From NCBI RefSeq assembly GCF_020360975.1, contig NW_025408686.1, positions 620,001 through 684,000 on the forward strand: a stretch of DNA of 64,000 bases. The letters are read 5' to 3'. The position numbers and the translations under genes were made by a program. The notes below the pieces were generated by a model. It searched no databases, had not been told where the DNA came from, and saw only the letters and a program-made list of their open reading frames with translations. This document shows positions 1-11,257 of this stretch, piece after piece. Numbering within the stretch: position 1 is the first letter of the stretch; each line of letters begins with the position of its first letter. This stretch comes from Hirsutella rhossiliensis (Eukaryota; Ascomycota; Sordariomycetes; Hypocreales; Ophiocordycipitaceae).

Positions 1-2217
1 GACGGCGCCGCGACGCTGGGCGTTATTGGACATTTCTGTGCCACCGTCATCATGGCCGCTTATACGGGCATATGCCGAGATGGAGGAGATATACTGTAAT
101 TACGACGACGAGCTGGACCCGTAGGGATGCATGCCGTAAATACGAAACCGAGCATTTAGTAGTACGTATGTACATAAGTTACATACCTTAGTAGGTACTG
201 TACCTAGGTAGGTAAGTAGGTGGCCACAAGGTCGTCGAATGCCTGGCCTCTCCAGCCCGGCGGTCCGCCCGCGTCTCCCACATCGGCCCGGCTCTGGGCG
301 CGCAGGGCCAGCCGACCAAAAGCATGGCCAATGTATGTACGGAGTATGTATGGAGCATGTACAATGCATGTCCCGACTGCGATGCAGTGCGCGTCCGAGG
401 CCTCTGACCGACTCTTGAGCCGCCGCGACGTGCACGCCGCCGCGCGGAAAAGTCGGTCTCGCTACGTTGCACCCAAGCAGCCTGCCGCCCAACAACCCCG
501 CGACTCAACCCGCTCACATGCTAGACACACCCGGGGCATGGATTGTTCTGGTGGTGGACGGCCCACCCGTGACCTGTTGGGGCGATGCAGATGCCGACAA
601 CGAAGATGACGAGGGGGAACAAAAGCAAAAAAAGAAAGACTTCCGCGTCTCAGCAGACGACGGCGAAGGAAATGCGCCCCCCCCCCTTCAACAGAAAAAA
701 AGGGCCAAACAAAGGAAGAGAGGGCCGTGACAAAAGGCAGCCGATTCCAATCCGAAGCGAGAGCACCGCCTTCTCTAATTCGAGATGCAGCTCTCCAGCC
801 TCTCTTTCTTTCGCTCCCCATTTCATCCTCGCTTCCCTTTTCGTGGCCCTTCTCGACGTCTTTACGGAGCTACGGAGTACCGACCAACGCACATCTGCTG
901 CCCTCCATGTCTGGGCAGGCTGGCAGATGCTCCGAGACACGCCAAAAGAGGGGATTCGCAGCAGCCCATGACCCGTCATCTGCGTAGGCGATGCCCCACC
1001 CCAAACGCTGTCCCGGCTCGGCCAAAGTCGGCTTCTCGCCGCTCCGCCTGCTGACCCCGGTGACTCACGGGTGAATTGGTCATGGCGGATGCGGGTTGCC
1101 GGCAGGGCTGCCGCGTTGCCGACAACTGCGGTCCTCGCTGGGCCGTTTTACATTGGCACTTGCATTGGCAATTTGTCAGTACGGAGTATTATTATTACAG
1201 TACGGAATACTACCTATTACAGCACGGCGGTACTGTCACAGACTGTACTGTAATTACTCGGCATACGGATCACTCATTCCATCGTCATTGGCACATTGCC
1301 CTGCCCTCTCTGGCTTGGATATCAAGACAAGATACATATCAAGCGAGCGGCTGATTCTGGATGCTTTGAGAATGGCGCAAGTGGATAGCATCAGCCGCGA
1401 ACAACAGCGACTAGCGTTGGCAATGACATGATTGGAGCACCGAAATGCGGCCCATCACGTCTGTCGTTTGCCGGCAATCTCACTCACCCAGCAAACCGAT
1501 ACCGTCCTCCAAGGGGGCCCGGCGATCATCATTGGCTGACCACGCGGCGTGATTCACAGAACCGCAGCAAGGCCCTCATTCATCCCCCTTCCCTCGCTTG
1601 CCCTTTTCCAATCTTGGTCACTCACACACGCACGTCTCTATCGCCTGTAGCTACGACTCTCTACGGTATTGTCCCCACGGCCGCCATCTCGCCACCATCT
1701 CGCCACCGTCTCTACTGCCTCCAATTCATTCATTGTTCTTGGCCGCGCCGTTGCACTCCAAGATGCATCGTTCAATCAGTGCTTCAAGAATCCCCCCCAC
1801 CTTCGGTCGTGCACCGCATCATCCATAGCCCCTGCCAGTCTATCGCTGGATTCACTGCCTCCATTGCCCCGACGGCTCGCTACTGTTTCCGTCATGGTAC
1901 CATCTCACAGCCGAGCCTCCATCGTCTCAACGTCTCCATCCATGGCTCCGCGATTCACTGCTCTATCCATTGCCTCGACTGCCAACCACCTTGACAGCTC
2001 TCCAACGACCTATTGTCTCCACCACTCTCGGTAGTCTTTCATCGCCCCTACTGCCCTCCTATCGTCTCAATATAGCCTCAATCGCGCACCTCATCTACCA
2101 TGGGCGCACAATACCAACAATGTCAACCCCCTCCCACAGAATGATCAACAATGGGTCGTCGTTTGCTCAATCACTTGGCAGGCGGTGCCTGAGGCTTCCA
2201 AGAACCGTATCGTCAAC
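1..2217. other. Long non-coding stretch, no supported gene
   Basis: I see no convincing gene here. All open frames are short, overlap each other on both strands and lack domain-like sequence. The first 1.3 kb carries fungal intergenic words such as TACGGAGTA (338, 871, 1180) and a TAGGTA-rich patch near 186-222. From about 1560 to 2300 the plus strand is pyrimidine-rich with loosely repeated CATCTC/CCATCG words, which makes long but low-complexity open frames. The segment may be upstream regulatory DNA of the decayed gene that follows. Confidence 0.6.
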
Positions 2218-2340
2218 TATAAAAGGCTTTGTCGAGCATCACCTATCTTCTTCGCCCTCAACATTCTCTCTCTTGATTGAACCAGTCTGTCTCTCATTAT
2301 CAACCTCTCATCTCAGCATCACCACTTCAAGACAGACCTG
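2218..2340 (+). promoter_or_regulatory. TATA box and CT-rich leader
   Basis: A TATAAAAG box lies at 2218-2225. It is followed by a C/T-rich, CATCA-rich stretch typical of a fungal core promoter and 5' leader. It is correctly placed to drive the decayed plus-strand gene beginning near 2.6 kb. Promoter function is inferred from the motif and position only. Confidence 0.4.
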
Positions 2341-2639
2341 ACAGCTTGATCACTCTTTGCACCTTGGCCGCAATCCTGGCAACGTCGACCACAGCCTTTG
2401 CGTCACGAACAGCTCATCACCCTCCCACTCGGTATCCTCCCCCCGGCCCGTCCGACTCGCAACATCATGCTGCCTTTGTCGCCCTTCGTCGTCCGTTTGC
2501 TCCGTCTCCCACCTGGACCCCTTTGAGCCGGCCCGGTCGCACAGACACCAAACGGGATCGACCGTCAGCCTAATTCCTCCACCCGACTGCGCCACCGATA
2601 GGCGAGCAATCAGGCCGAGATGACGCGGGCCATGATGGC

Positions 2640-4150
2640 CACGCATGGCCAGCCATGAGACGACAAGGACGTCGCGAACGAGGGCGCCCTGGAATTCGAC
2701 AACCTTGCAAGGCGCTGGCTCCCAGAGGACTAGTTATCCGCTGAAGCCGACCCTGCGCGGTTCTATCGGTGGAGGTTTGGGCGCAAAAAAGGACGCTTCC
2801 CGATCGGAGCATCGAAGCTGGCGTGCAGCCTGGAGTTTGAGCGTCACGGACAGCAGAACTCGGACTTGATGCGCAAGACATACGCCGAGCTTGGCAAGAT
2901 TTACGCCCAGCTGAATGACGCCCAGTTGAATGACGCCGGGCAAAACTCCAAGAAGGCGGACACGAGCTTGGCAGGAATACCGTACATGCGGAGCGTGAAG
3001 GACAAGGTCAGGGTTGTAAACAAAGGCTCCGCCCTCAATCCTGGACGTTTGGACGGACCAAGCCACCTCTTCTTCCCGCCCACGCACCGTTTGACCTGCA
3101 GTTCCGGAGCAGCCCAGCAGACAATAGCATTCCTCCGAGTCATCGCGGCCGCTCTCCTGGCCTTCGCCGTTGGCACCGTCACGGCCCTCGTCGAGTTCGG
3201 CCTCATATTTTCGGTGTCTCGGTCGTGCTCGCCAAGCACCCACGGCCGACGACATCGAAATGCCATCCAGCCCGTACGAGCAACTGGCCGCTGTGATGTT
3301 GCTCGAACGGTTCGAGGATTTCTGCCGGCAACAGGCCCAGGATGCATCTTGCTGGCCCTTCTCCCCGTCTTCTGGTGCTGGGCCGGCCCCATCGTCCTCC
3401 AGATCGAGACCAGAGCCACCCGGAGCCCCCAAGCCTCAATTCCCGGCGCCCCAGCCAGAAGCCCCCCAATGCCGCATACGTCAAGGTCAAGGCCCGCACC
3501 GTCTCCCGGCTGGCGACGCGTCTCGAGGAGACGAAGCGGGAGTACAAGGAGGGTGCCAATTCTTGCTTAAAACTGTCGCATATCTCCTTTATCTTGGCCG
3601 GGACGGATTTTGGGACAGTGAAGTTCGTGGAGCCTATGCCGACAATTGCGGTTCGGTAGATTCCCCCGTATTCTCCTGGTGCAACGCTTGGGGATCCGTC
3701 TTGGAGGAGGCTGCCGAGCAGAGGCGGCTGGTCGACCCTCAGAGCAGGGCAACTTTTGTCTCGCTTTACGAGCAGATTGAGGCGGCGGAAACGTACAACG
3801 CCGAGCTCGATAAATGTCTGGACGAGGCGAGGGAGGCCCAGACTCGGAGCTGAGGGAGGCACCGAGAGCATGCGCCGGTGCACGCCGACGAGGTTGCGCG
3901 GATCAAAGAGGAGTATCGGTGGCGCCCCCAGAAGCGATGCCAGGAGGCAAACGACATCTTCAACTCTGTGCGGGCGGCGCTGGAGCTCAAGCGCGAGCTC
4001 GACCAGTACAAGTTTAGGTACGAGGAGGCCAGGTGGGCGCAGCAGCATGCGCTCAACAAGTGGTCGAGCTCGGCCGGGCGGTGTCAGGAGCTGCGGGACC
4101 AGCTGGCCAAGCGCATGACGGCTGCGAGAGATAGAGCGCTGTCCAAGTGA
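2640..4150 (+). pseudogene. Decayed membrane/coiled-coil protein gene
   Basis: Protein-like sequence runs through the region but cannot be read in one frame. About 2650-3190 reads as a charged, Trp/Arg-rich region containing ARRWLPED, FYRWRFGRKK and KIYAQLND. It ends in a hydrophobic stretch (about 3120-3200, FLRVIAAALLAFAVGTVTAL) that looks like a membrane helix. The frame then changes near 3190-3240. The last part (3700-4150) is Glu/Lys/Arg-rich and heptad-like, with RELDQYKFRYEEARWAQQHA, and ends at a stop at 4148-4150. In-frame stops interrupt the coding-like sequence: TAG after LPED (about 2730) and TGA at 3851-3853. A 15-bp tandem duplication (2905-2919, 2920-2934) repeats AQLND. The family is not recognised. 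A multi-intron gene is possible, but the stops inside coding-like sequence favour a pseudogene. Confidence 0.4.
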
Positions 4151-4535
4151 GGGCCGAGGTTGAGTGTGGGTGGAAGTTGGGGCGAGGCATGGGAAGAGTA
4201 GAGGTCAAGGGAAGAGGCCAGAGGATCTGATCTTGGGCGCGCACTTATATACCCCGTCTCCCGATCACTACTGGACAGGCGGGACGAGGCGAACAAGAAA
4301 TGATATGACGAGTATTCGATCTACATGCGAATAGCACTATCTTGTTACATTTGGTGAGGGCGCGCCCAAGATGAGCCCGAGGTTAATGTGCCAGGGGGTT
4401 TTCAATCGTCTCGTACAGCTGCCCGTGATGCGAGGGGAAAAGTGATGGTCTTTTGCCAGTACCTTTTTCAGTCCGAGTAAAAACGCCGTAACCCGTATGA
4501 ATTTCGCCAGTCAAACAATATGAATCTTGTGCCGG
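4151..4535. other. Intergenic, convergent 3' ends
   Basis: This stretch lies between the end of the decayed plus-strand gene and the stop codon of the minus-strand Hce2-like gene. It contains no open frame of interest and probably holds the two 3' untranslated regions. Confidence 0.5.
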
Positions 4536-5033
4536 CTACTGAACGCCATCAGGTTTGGAGATCTTCCAAGACATTGGGGCGCGGCCGCCGCTTGCCACGT
4601 CGCAGTCGACGGTGCCGTTGACGGCGAGCAAGGAGCCGTACGAGAAGTCACGGAGGCTGCGCTGCAGGATGGCCTCGATGTCCTTGCTGCCAACCAGGTA
4701 AGGGCCCGTGGTCGAGGCAAGCGGCGCGACGGCGAGGGCGCAGTCGGTCTGGCCCACAATGGGCCTGTAGGAGGGGCCGTGGTCTGCGTTTGCGACGCCA
4801 AAGGTGCCGTTCTCTGAGGTCCAGTGGCTGTAGAGGGCGGCACACTGGCGCCAGTTTGCGGGATCGAGGTTGGGGTCCGCGGCAAAAGTGATGGGGCCGC
4901 AGGTGCGCTGGGCGGCCTGCGAGGGCCTCCACGAGATGCCCGTCGCGTTGGTAAAGGGAGAGCCGTAGGCGAGGGCGGCGGCGACGACGACTTGGGGCTC
5001 CAGGGCGAGGAGGAGGACGAGGAGGAGCGACAT
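4536..5033 (-). CDS. Small secreted Hce2/Ecp2-like protein
   Basis: A single-exon gene for 165 residues. The start chosen (ATG at 5033) gives an immediate hydrophobic signal peptide (MSLLLVLLLA, cleavage probably after residues 18-20). The in-frame ATG 36 bases upstream would put charged residues before it. The mature part has exactly four cysteines (C45, C64, C98, C144) and the Hce2 layout: CGPITF, then a WTSENGTF segment, then TDCALAV, then a G.KDIEAIL..S...F helix and VDCDV followed by W. Hce2 proteins are homologues of the Cladosporium fulvum effector Ecp2. They are secreted, and some elicit host necrosis while others act in microbial or developmental contexts. The role here is unknown. 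The gene has no introns and stands alone. Confidence 0.7.
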   Translation of the reverse strand: MSLLLVLLLALEPQVVVAAALAYGSPFTNATGISWRPSQAAQRTCGPITFAADPNLDPANWRQCAALYSHWTSENGTFGVANADHGPSYRPIVGQTDCALAVAPLASTTGPYLVGSKDIEAILQRSLRDFSYGSLLAVNGTVDCDVASGGRAPMSWKISKPDGVQ

Positions 5034-7127
5034 GGCTCGGGTTGGTCTGGGGCTGGGGCTGGTGAGCATGCGAGTCGTCGAGTGAGGCAGAATGGGGAAG
5101 AAGAAAAGGTCGTGACCAACAACAACTCCTCGGTTTGTGTCTGGTATATGAGGGCGGAGGAGGAGGATGGAAGAGGGAGGGGCAAGAATGGATCCACGTA
5201 GTTGGCTGTGGAATCGAGGCGAGACTGTCGGTGCAGATGGAGGCGAGAAAGGCCCCCAATGACAAAGTGAGGACAGGTGGGATGCGTTTCATGGCTTGAG
5301 GGAGGCAAGCGAGCGAGCAATGAGATGGAGGAATGCCACAGGCTGCAGGGGACCCCTGGACAGTGGACGTCTACAGTGGATGCTCGCGTATCTTATCGTC
5401 GATGCACTGCAGGCTGCCTGTATTCGGACCCTTGGTTGGCGAGCCATCGTCATTGTCCCCGAAACAAAGAGGGCGGGGACAGGGTCGACGAGTGCGGAGG
5501 GTAGAGAGGAATGCTGAAGGAATAGAAGATTACCTGTGCTTGACACTTGTCTCGGAGGCCCAGTTTCAAAGCAGACTGCAGAGGAGGGTACGGAATACAG
5601 CATTCATCCCTCCAGCACATCCCTCCAGTAAAGTATTATCCGTACATCCCTCTAATTACTAGGTACTTAGTAGTATGTACATCCCCAGCACATCCCCAGC
5701 ACATCCCCCAGCACATCTCGCTCCAACATTAACCTTATCGTAACCTACAGAACGTACATCCTAGCCCCGTTTCGGCCACGACGTCCCTGACGCCAAAGCT
5801 TGGGCCAAGGCGGGGGAGGAGCCGCCGTCCTTGTGCATCTCAGGGGAAGGAACGATTTGCCGATGGTCAATGCTGGCCAAAAACACACGACGAACATCAA
5901 ACACCGCGGACATGGGTGAGCCTTGCCGGTCGGTCGCGTCACACATTGCCGTGCCGTGATGGGTCACTCGGCGTTGGACGTTCCGTCACCACGACGAGAC
6001 CAACACGGGAGACTCGCCAACCTGGTCGACGGGTGGCCTGAGGAAATCCCTGCACCGCCGCCGGTGTGAAAACCACCACTCGAGTCTGCCCTGCCGCGCC
6101 ATGCATCCATCATCTTGTCTGAGGAAGGGTCCCTGCGACGACAAGCGGGCTGTCCCGGATCTCAAATTGACAGGGCCCGCAGCGAGGCTTGTACATATAT
6201 GCGCAAAAGTACCGGTACTGCCATGGCCCCTGATGCGTAAAGTTTCGACTCGTCAGCCCGGTTGGGCGTTGACTGAGAAGATGCCTGCATCTCACGCGTG
6301 GGAGGCACAGGCTCATGTCACGTTGCTTTGCAGGGGGTGCGATTGCGGTGCGTATGCAGCCGTCTAGAGTGACTGGTGAGCGACAATGAGGAATATGAGG
6401 ATGCTCGGGTGCGAGTGAGAACAATTGTGCTTGTCAATGCAGAGTAAGTCAGCATCACGGCTTTTGTGGCCTTCCGAGCACAGCGCACCGTGACAGGTTG
6501 AGACAACCCACATCACGCATCGATTTTCTCATGCTTCATCTTCTTCCGTTGCATCTTTACACTTACATAGGCATCGTGGTGTATGATGGAGCATGAAGGA
6601 CCAGAGTTGTACGAACAGACGGCTACAGTTATTGGTCCAAGCCGTCGCAACTGTCCAAGAAACCAAAGTCAAGAGTATTGATTAGCAAGCACCGCCATTA
6701 TTAGTAAAGCCAGGCGCATTTGTAATCTGGCCGTCCGAAATGCTACCCCAATGATGCCGACGCGGCTCCGGAGACTTTGCGCGCCCTTTTCCAACGCCGA
6801 AGCAATTGCGTGCTGGGCCCGAGAAGGAAAGCTCATCCAGGACGGCTCACGCCTCGACAAATGCAGGAGAGAAATGGCGTCACGCAGCCAGATGCTCCCG
6901 CTGAGCAATGGCCCGCTGAGCAAGGGGCGATGCCGGGCCCCGATGCTCCATCCAAGGCCGAACGAGGCCCCGCTTTCGGGAACTTGGCTATTAATAAAGG
7001 CTCCGGGCCCAGAGGCATAAGAAGCTGCCCCGGCCCACAGGCATCCAGATTCGACGCTCGACACAGAACCCAACTCAATACCCGAGCATCGATCCAGGCA
7101 CACCCCACTGTCCCAACTGTCCCCAGC
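5034..7127. other. Intergenic, shared upstream region
   Basis: About 2.1 kb separates the start codons of the divergent Hce2-like and OYE-like genes. I found no supported gene. It holds AT-rich patches, a small tandem repeat (5679-5712) and many short antiparallel open frames. The last 400 bases are probably the promoter and leader of the OYE gene: an in-frame open stretch continues upstream of the chosen ATG, but it is low in protein-like character. Confidence 0.5.
5679..5712 (+). repeat. Short tandem repeat, ACATCCCCAGC x3
   Basis: Three adjacent copies of ACATCCCC(C)AGC, of 11, 11 and 12 bp. Related CATCCCTCCAG words lie just upstream (about 5610-5650). It looks like a degenerating microsatellite in the promoter area, with no evident function. 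Confidence 0.75.
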
Positions 7128-8396
7128 ATGGTCCCTACCGCCAACAAGCCGGCCGCCGGGGTCCCTTTCTACACCCCCGCGCAGGACCCCCCCGCCGGCA
7201 CCGCCTCGGACCCGGACGCCGCGCCGACGCTGTTCCGGCAGCTGCGCATCCGCGACGTGCGCCTGGCCAACCGCGTCGTCCTCTCGCCCATGTGCCAGTA
7301 CTCGGCCCGCGACGGCCACCTGACCGACTACCACCTCGTCCACCTCGGCCAGTTCGCCCTGTCCGGCGCCGCCCTGACCATGGTCGAGGCCAGCGCCGTC
7401 GAGCCCCGCGGCCGCATCTCCCCCGAGGACTCGGGCATCTGGGCCGCCTCACACGTCGCGCCCCTGCGCCGCATCACCGACTTTGTCCACTCGCAGAACC
7501 AAAAGGTCGGCATCCAGCTTGCCCACGGGGGGCGCAAGGCTAGCACGCTGGCCCCGTGGCTGCGCGAGGGCCATGCTCCCGCTGCACGCGTCGTCGCCGG
7601 CGAGGCCGACGGCGGCTGGCCCGATGACGTGGTGGCGCCCTCGGCCATTCCCTACGCCGACGACTGGCCGGCGCCCCGCGAGCTGTCCGTACCGGAAATC
7701 GAGGCCATCGTCGAGGCCTTTGCCGCTGCCGCCCGGCGCGCCGTCGAGGCCGGCTTCGACGTCGTCGAGATCCACGCCGCGCACGGCTACCTCCTGGCCG
7801 AGTTCTTGTCGCCCCTGACCAACAGGCGAACGGACCGGTACGGCGGCAGCTTCGAGAACCGCATCCGCCTCGTCGTCCAAGTCATCCAGGCCGTCCGCGC
7901 CGCCGTCCCCGCCGGCATGCCCGTCTTCCTGCGCATCTCGGCCACCGAGTGGATGGAGCACACGGGCGAGCCGACGTGGGACCTGCAGCAGTCGATCCGC
8001 CTGGCCCAGCTGCTGCCGGGCCTGGGCGTCGACCTGCTCGACGTGTCGTCGGGCGGCAACAGCGCCGCGCAGAAGATCGACCTCCACCCCTACTACCAAG
8101 TCGAGCTGGCCGGCCAGATCCGCGCGGCGCTGCGGCGCGAGGGCAAGCAGCTGCTGGTTGGCGCCGTCGGCATGATCTCCAGCGGCAAAATGGCCAGAGA
8201 CATTGTGCAGGGCAGCGGCGATGATGAGACGAGCGCGGCGGACGAGGGCGACGGGCATAGGCCGCAGGCCGACGTGGTGCTGGTCGGGCGGCAGTTTCTA
8301 AGAGAGCCCAACTTTGTGCTCAAGATGGCCAAGGAGCTGGGCGTCGCCGTTAAGTGGCCTAACCAGTACCACCGGGCCCCGAGAGTGCATGGGTAG
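7128..8396 (+). CDS. NADH:flavin oxidoreductase, Old Yellow Enzyme (YqjM-like)
   Basis: A single exon of 422 residues from the ATG at 7128, a normal length for fungal OYE-type enzymes. It is a flavin (FMN) TIM-barrel ene-reductase that uses NAD(P)H to reduce activated C=C bonds. Visible motifs are [20 protein letters not shown] at the start of the barrel, SPMCQYSA with the cysteine (C56) typical of the thermophilic-like/YqjM class, [10 protein letters not shown], and EIHAAHGYL with the two substrate-binding histidines (H216, H219). [15 protein letters not shown] and a C-terminal [12 protein letters not shown] phosphate-binding region follow. No signal peptide is seen, so it is probably cytosolic. 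A 117-codon in-frame extension upstream is rejected because it lacks conserved sequence. The substrate cannot be told from sequence. Confidence 0.93.
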   Translation: MVPTANKPAAGVPFYTPAQDPPAGTASDPDAAPTLFRQLRIRDVRLANRVVLSPMCQYSARDGHLTDYHLVHLGQFALSGAALTMVEASAVEPRGRISPEDSGIWAASHVAPLRRITDFVHSQNQKVGIQLAHGGRKASTLAPWLREGHAPAARVVAGEADGGWPDDVVAPSAIPYADDWPAPRELSVPEIEAIVEAFAAAARRAVEAGFDVVEIHAAHGYLLAEFLSPLTNRRTDRYGGSFENRIRLVVQVIQAVRAAVPAGMPVFLRISATEWMEHTGEPTWDLQQSIRLAQLLPGLGVDLLDVSSGGNSAAQKIDLHPYYQVELAGQIRAALRREGKQLLVGAVGMISSGKMARDIVQGSGDDETSAADEGDGHRPQADVVLVGRQFLREPNFVLKMAKELGVAVKWPNQYHRAPRVHG

Positions 8397-9297
8397 GGGG
8401 CTCTTGGGCATGGAGGTTTATAGAGGAGTCTGTCATGGCTCGGGCAAATAGACGGTTGCTTTACTTGACGTATTACATCTGCAAAACAGTTCATGGCATG
8501 ATGGACATGAACCTAGTGTCTCGATGGCTTGCGCGGCTCACCCAATGTCAGTTCGATGCTACTGAGCAGGGACGAGCTTGAACCTTGAACCGTGACGAGA
8601 GCCGCGCAAGTCCAGATGAAAGGCTATTCCAGGAGGCATGGCAAGGGAGCCGAAGGAGCCGCGAGGGGATACTCTGCGCTTGGCTCGACACGAGCTAGTC
8701 GGGAGCGAGCACCCAGACTATACATTTCGTTAGCAGAGCCTAAACCGCCAGGACGTCCTGTAAGTTTGGGCTGCTGCTTGGCCGACGCTCCGGTCCGTGG
8801 GAGCGCATCCCCATCTCGAGGTGGACCCGGTCGAGCAGCATCCCCAGGCCCAAGACGAGTATTCCTGAAGGCGAATGGCACGTAACAGAAACGGCAGCCC
8901 CTGGGTCCCCAACTAGTTCCAATGAGGAGCAGCCCATGGAGCAGGCCAAGGTTTGGTGCTCGAGACCGGCGCTGGTGCATCGTTTAAGTCGCCGCCGCTT
9001 CTGTGTCGCCGAAAACAGCGACGAGGCAGCGCTGCTGAATCCATACTCCATTCCCTCTCTTCTTTTGTCTCTGCTTTCCCGTCCACGCTTTCATCTCTCC
9101 ATCCTGCCTGCCACTTTCTTGTCTCTCTCTTTGTTCCTCTCCTTGTTTCTTCCTGCAGGAGAAAAACGAACAGAGTCGACCAGTTCGTTGCCGTCGCCTA
9201 CAGCAGCAGCCTGCACCCGTAGCGGCCCGCCCGCTCTGCCAGCGCCCACCACAGCGCCCACCACAGCACCCCCCCCCGCCTCCCCTCCCCCCAAAAG
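8397..9297. other. Intergenic and CT-rich 5' leader
   Basis: This is the 3' flank of the OYE gene followed by the promoter and leader of the NLR-type gene. From about 9050 to 9295 the plus strand is strongly pyrimidine-rich (TCTCTCTTTG-type tracts, then CCCGCC tracts), as is common in fungal 5' untranslated regions. No gene is supported. Confidence 0.5.
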
Positions 9298-10676
9298 ATG
9301 AGCGCCCTGGCCCCTCAGCACCCGCCGCCGCCGCAGCAGCAGTTCCGGGCCGGGCAGCAGGACGGACCGCGCCGGCCCAGCGCCTTCCGCAAGTTCGTCG
9401 GCCGCCTGCGCTCCGGAAGCCTCAGCAAATCGAACCACAAGGGCAGCCTGATTCCCGACGACGACGATGGGCAGGAAGACGGCCATGGTCTGGACGGCCT
9501 CAACAGCGGCGGCGGCGGCAATGTGAACAACAACAGCAATGAGGGTCCATCATCGCGCGCGCCATCCTCCTCCTCGCCGCCGCTTGCCCTCGCCCCCTCG
9601 CCCCCCATGTCCCCCGAGCCCGCCGCCCGCACCCGGAAGCGCGGCTCCATCACCCACTCGGCCGCCGCCTGGACCGCCAAGATGCGCGGCGCCGGTATCG
9701 GCGGCGTCGGCAACGGTGCGCCCGGAAACAGCAGCGGCCGCCGCGATTCCAACGCCTCCGCCGCTGCTCCGCCGCCCCCCGCGGGCCCGCCCGGCATTGC
9801 CCAGGACCTGTGGAACGAGGCCTACAACGCCCTGCGCGACGGCGACGCCACCGCTCGCCTGACGTCGACGTACGAGTCCATTGTCTCCCGCGAGGTGCCC
9901 AAGTACCTCAAACTCGGCGGCAACGCCTCCCTCAGCGGCCAGTCCGACCACGAGCGCGCCGAGCTCTTCTCCGCCGTTGCCAAGGCCGGCATGCAGAAGC
10001 GCCGCGCGTCCCAGGTCGGCCTCGAGGACGAAGACGACGACCACACAGCCCGCGACATGCTCGTCGCCACAAAGAGCGCCGTTGAGACTGTGTTGCCCGA
10101 ATTTCCCATCGCCGGGCTTGCCTGGGCCGGTCTGTGCATCATGACGCCGGTAAATCCCTCGCCTCCTCCTCCTCCTCCTCCTCCTCCTCCCGGTCCATGA
10201 AAGCTGACCCTGTTGCCTGCAAGTCCCTGCTCGACCCCGTCATCGAGCGTAACGACATGCGCGGCGGCCTCATCCACATTCTTGGCCGTGTCTCGTGGTA
10301 CATGCAGCTGGCGCAGCTGCTCGAGGCCAAGAGCTGGACCGACGAGCGCCTCTTCGCCGACCGCCAACCGCAGTCCCGCGGCGCCCTCGTCGGCCTCTTC
10401 CGCAATGTCCTCGAACTCGAGATGAACTGCGTCTGCGCCTCGGCCTGCGAAACAAACGCCGCCGCCAGGGATGTCGTCAGCTGGAACGACATCCGCGGCC
10501 TCCTCCGCGACATCATGCGCGCCGACGAGGGCGTCGTCGACATGGTCATGCAGCACTGTGTCGACCCCGTCAAGGAGGAGCTTCTGGGGCTTGATAATGA
10601 CTTTAAGCCGCCCGAGGAGGGTCAGAATGATCAGGACGCGGCCGAGGAGGAGCAGCTGCCCCAGGTTCCGGAGTGA
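9298..10676 (+). CDS. Stand-alone NLR-type N-terminal (NACHT_N) domain protein
   Basis: Two exons, 9298-10149 and 10224-10676, in phase 0, encode 434 residues. The 74-bp intron has a GTAAAT donor, a GCTGACC branch point and a GCAAG acceptor. Residues 1-155 are low complexity, with Pro/Ser/Asn/Gly runs and an Arg-rich patch FRKFVGRLRSGS. From about 165, DLWNEAYNALRDGD, TSTYESIVSREV, then GLAWAGLC and WYMQLAQLLE-like helices match the all-helical N-terminal domain found in front of NACHT ATPases in fungal NLR/NWD proteins. That family is linked to nonself recognition and programmed cell death. No P-loop, NACHT or repeat domain follows. The protein ends with an acidic tail (PEEGQNDQDAAEEEQ). It is either an adaptor/decoy-like partner of a full NLR or a shortened paralogue. 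Confidence 0.75.
10162..10190 (+). repeat. (CCT)n microsatellite inside intron
   Basis: Nine CCT units plus CC fill the middle of the 74-bp intron of the NLR-type gene. If the intron is retained, it is read as a polyproline run followed by a stop at 10198-10200. Repeat-number change would alter intron length and pyrimidine content. Confidence 0.85.
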
Positions 10677-11257
10677 GAGGGGCTAAACCGTCATGTATAT
10701 ATAGCGAGGCCGACTAGACCGGACTCGGTGAAGACGACGCCTCCAACCGACTTTCCTCTGTCAGGTAAAACACTGTATCCAGTACAGCTGATGTATACAT
10801 AAGCCTGCAGCCAGGCGAGGAGTTCTCATAGAATGTAATAGAATGTACAATCTTGCGCACGGCATGCCGCGTCCCAGATCTGGGGAAGTGTGCCGGAGCT
10901 ATGCCCAACCAGGCTGGTTGCCGTGGAGATGCATGACTCGACGAGGCAAGACTTTGTCGTGTAGAGAAGTGGAAGTGAAGCCGCTCCGTGGAGAATGTAA
11001 AGCCAGAAAAGAGCAGTGTCGTCATTCAAAAAGTCTAAAGAAAACCGTACATACATATATACAAAGCAAAGGTGAAGAGGATATTCGCCATGCCTTTCGC
11101 TCCGACCCTTTTACTCTGTAATTGGTAGAGCCTAACCCATTCCCAGGCTGCTTCCTGTGTGTGTATTCGGCCAAAGACGCCTGTCTGTCCCGATAGCACT
11201 CGCGGCTCTCTTGTTCTCTTCCTCGACCAAATCTATCGCATCAGTCCGCCCATCGCC
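10677..11257. other. Intergenic between convergent genes
   Basis: This 0.58-kb stretch between the stop codons of the NLR-type gene (+) and the PEX11-like gene (-) holds both 3' ends. Short open frames are present on both strands but none looks like a protein. Confidence 0.5.

Noticed and set aside
1428..2341. Overlapping plus-strand frames of 120-190 codons
   Set aside because: They arise from a pyrimidine-rich, low-complexity stretch rich in Ser/Pro/His/Ile. No domain, start context or splice structure supports a gene.
2734..3432. A 232-codon minus-strand frame opposite the decayed gene
   Set aside because: Its composition is low in protein-like character, and plus-strand coding-like segments explain the region better.
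6777..7127. A 117-codon N-terminal extension of the OYE gene
   Set aside because: The sequence is unlike any OYE N-terminus, and the ATG at 7128 gives the usual length.
7449..8258. A 269-codon minus-strand open frame
   Set aside because: It is a shadow of the OYE gene. The plus-strand frame has all catalytic motifs.
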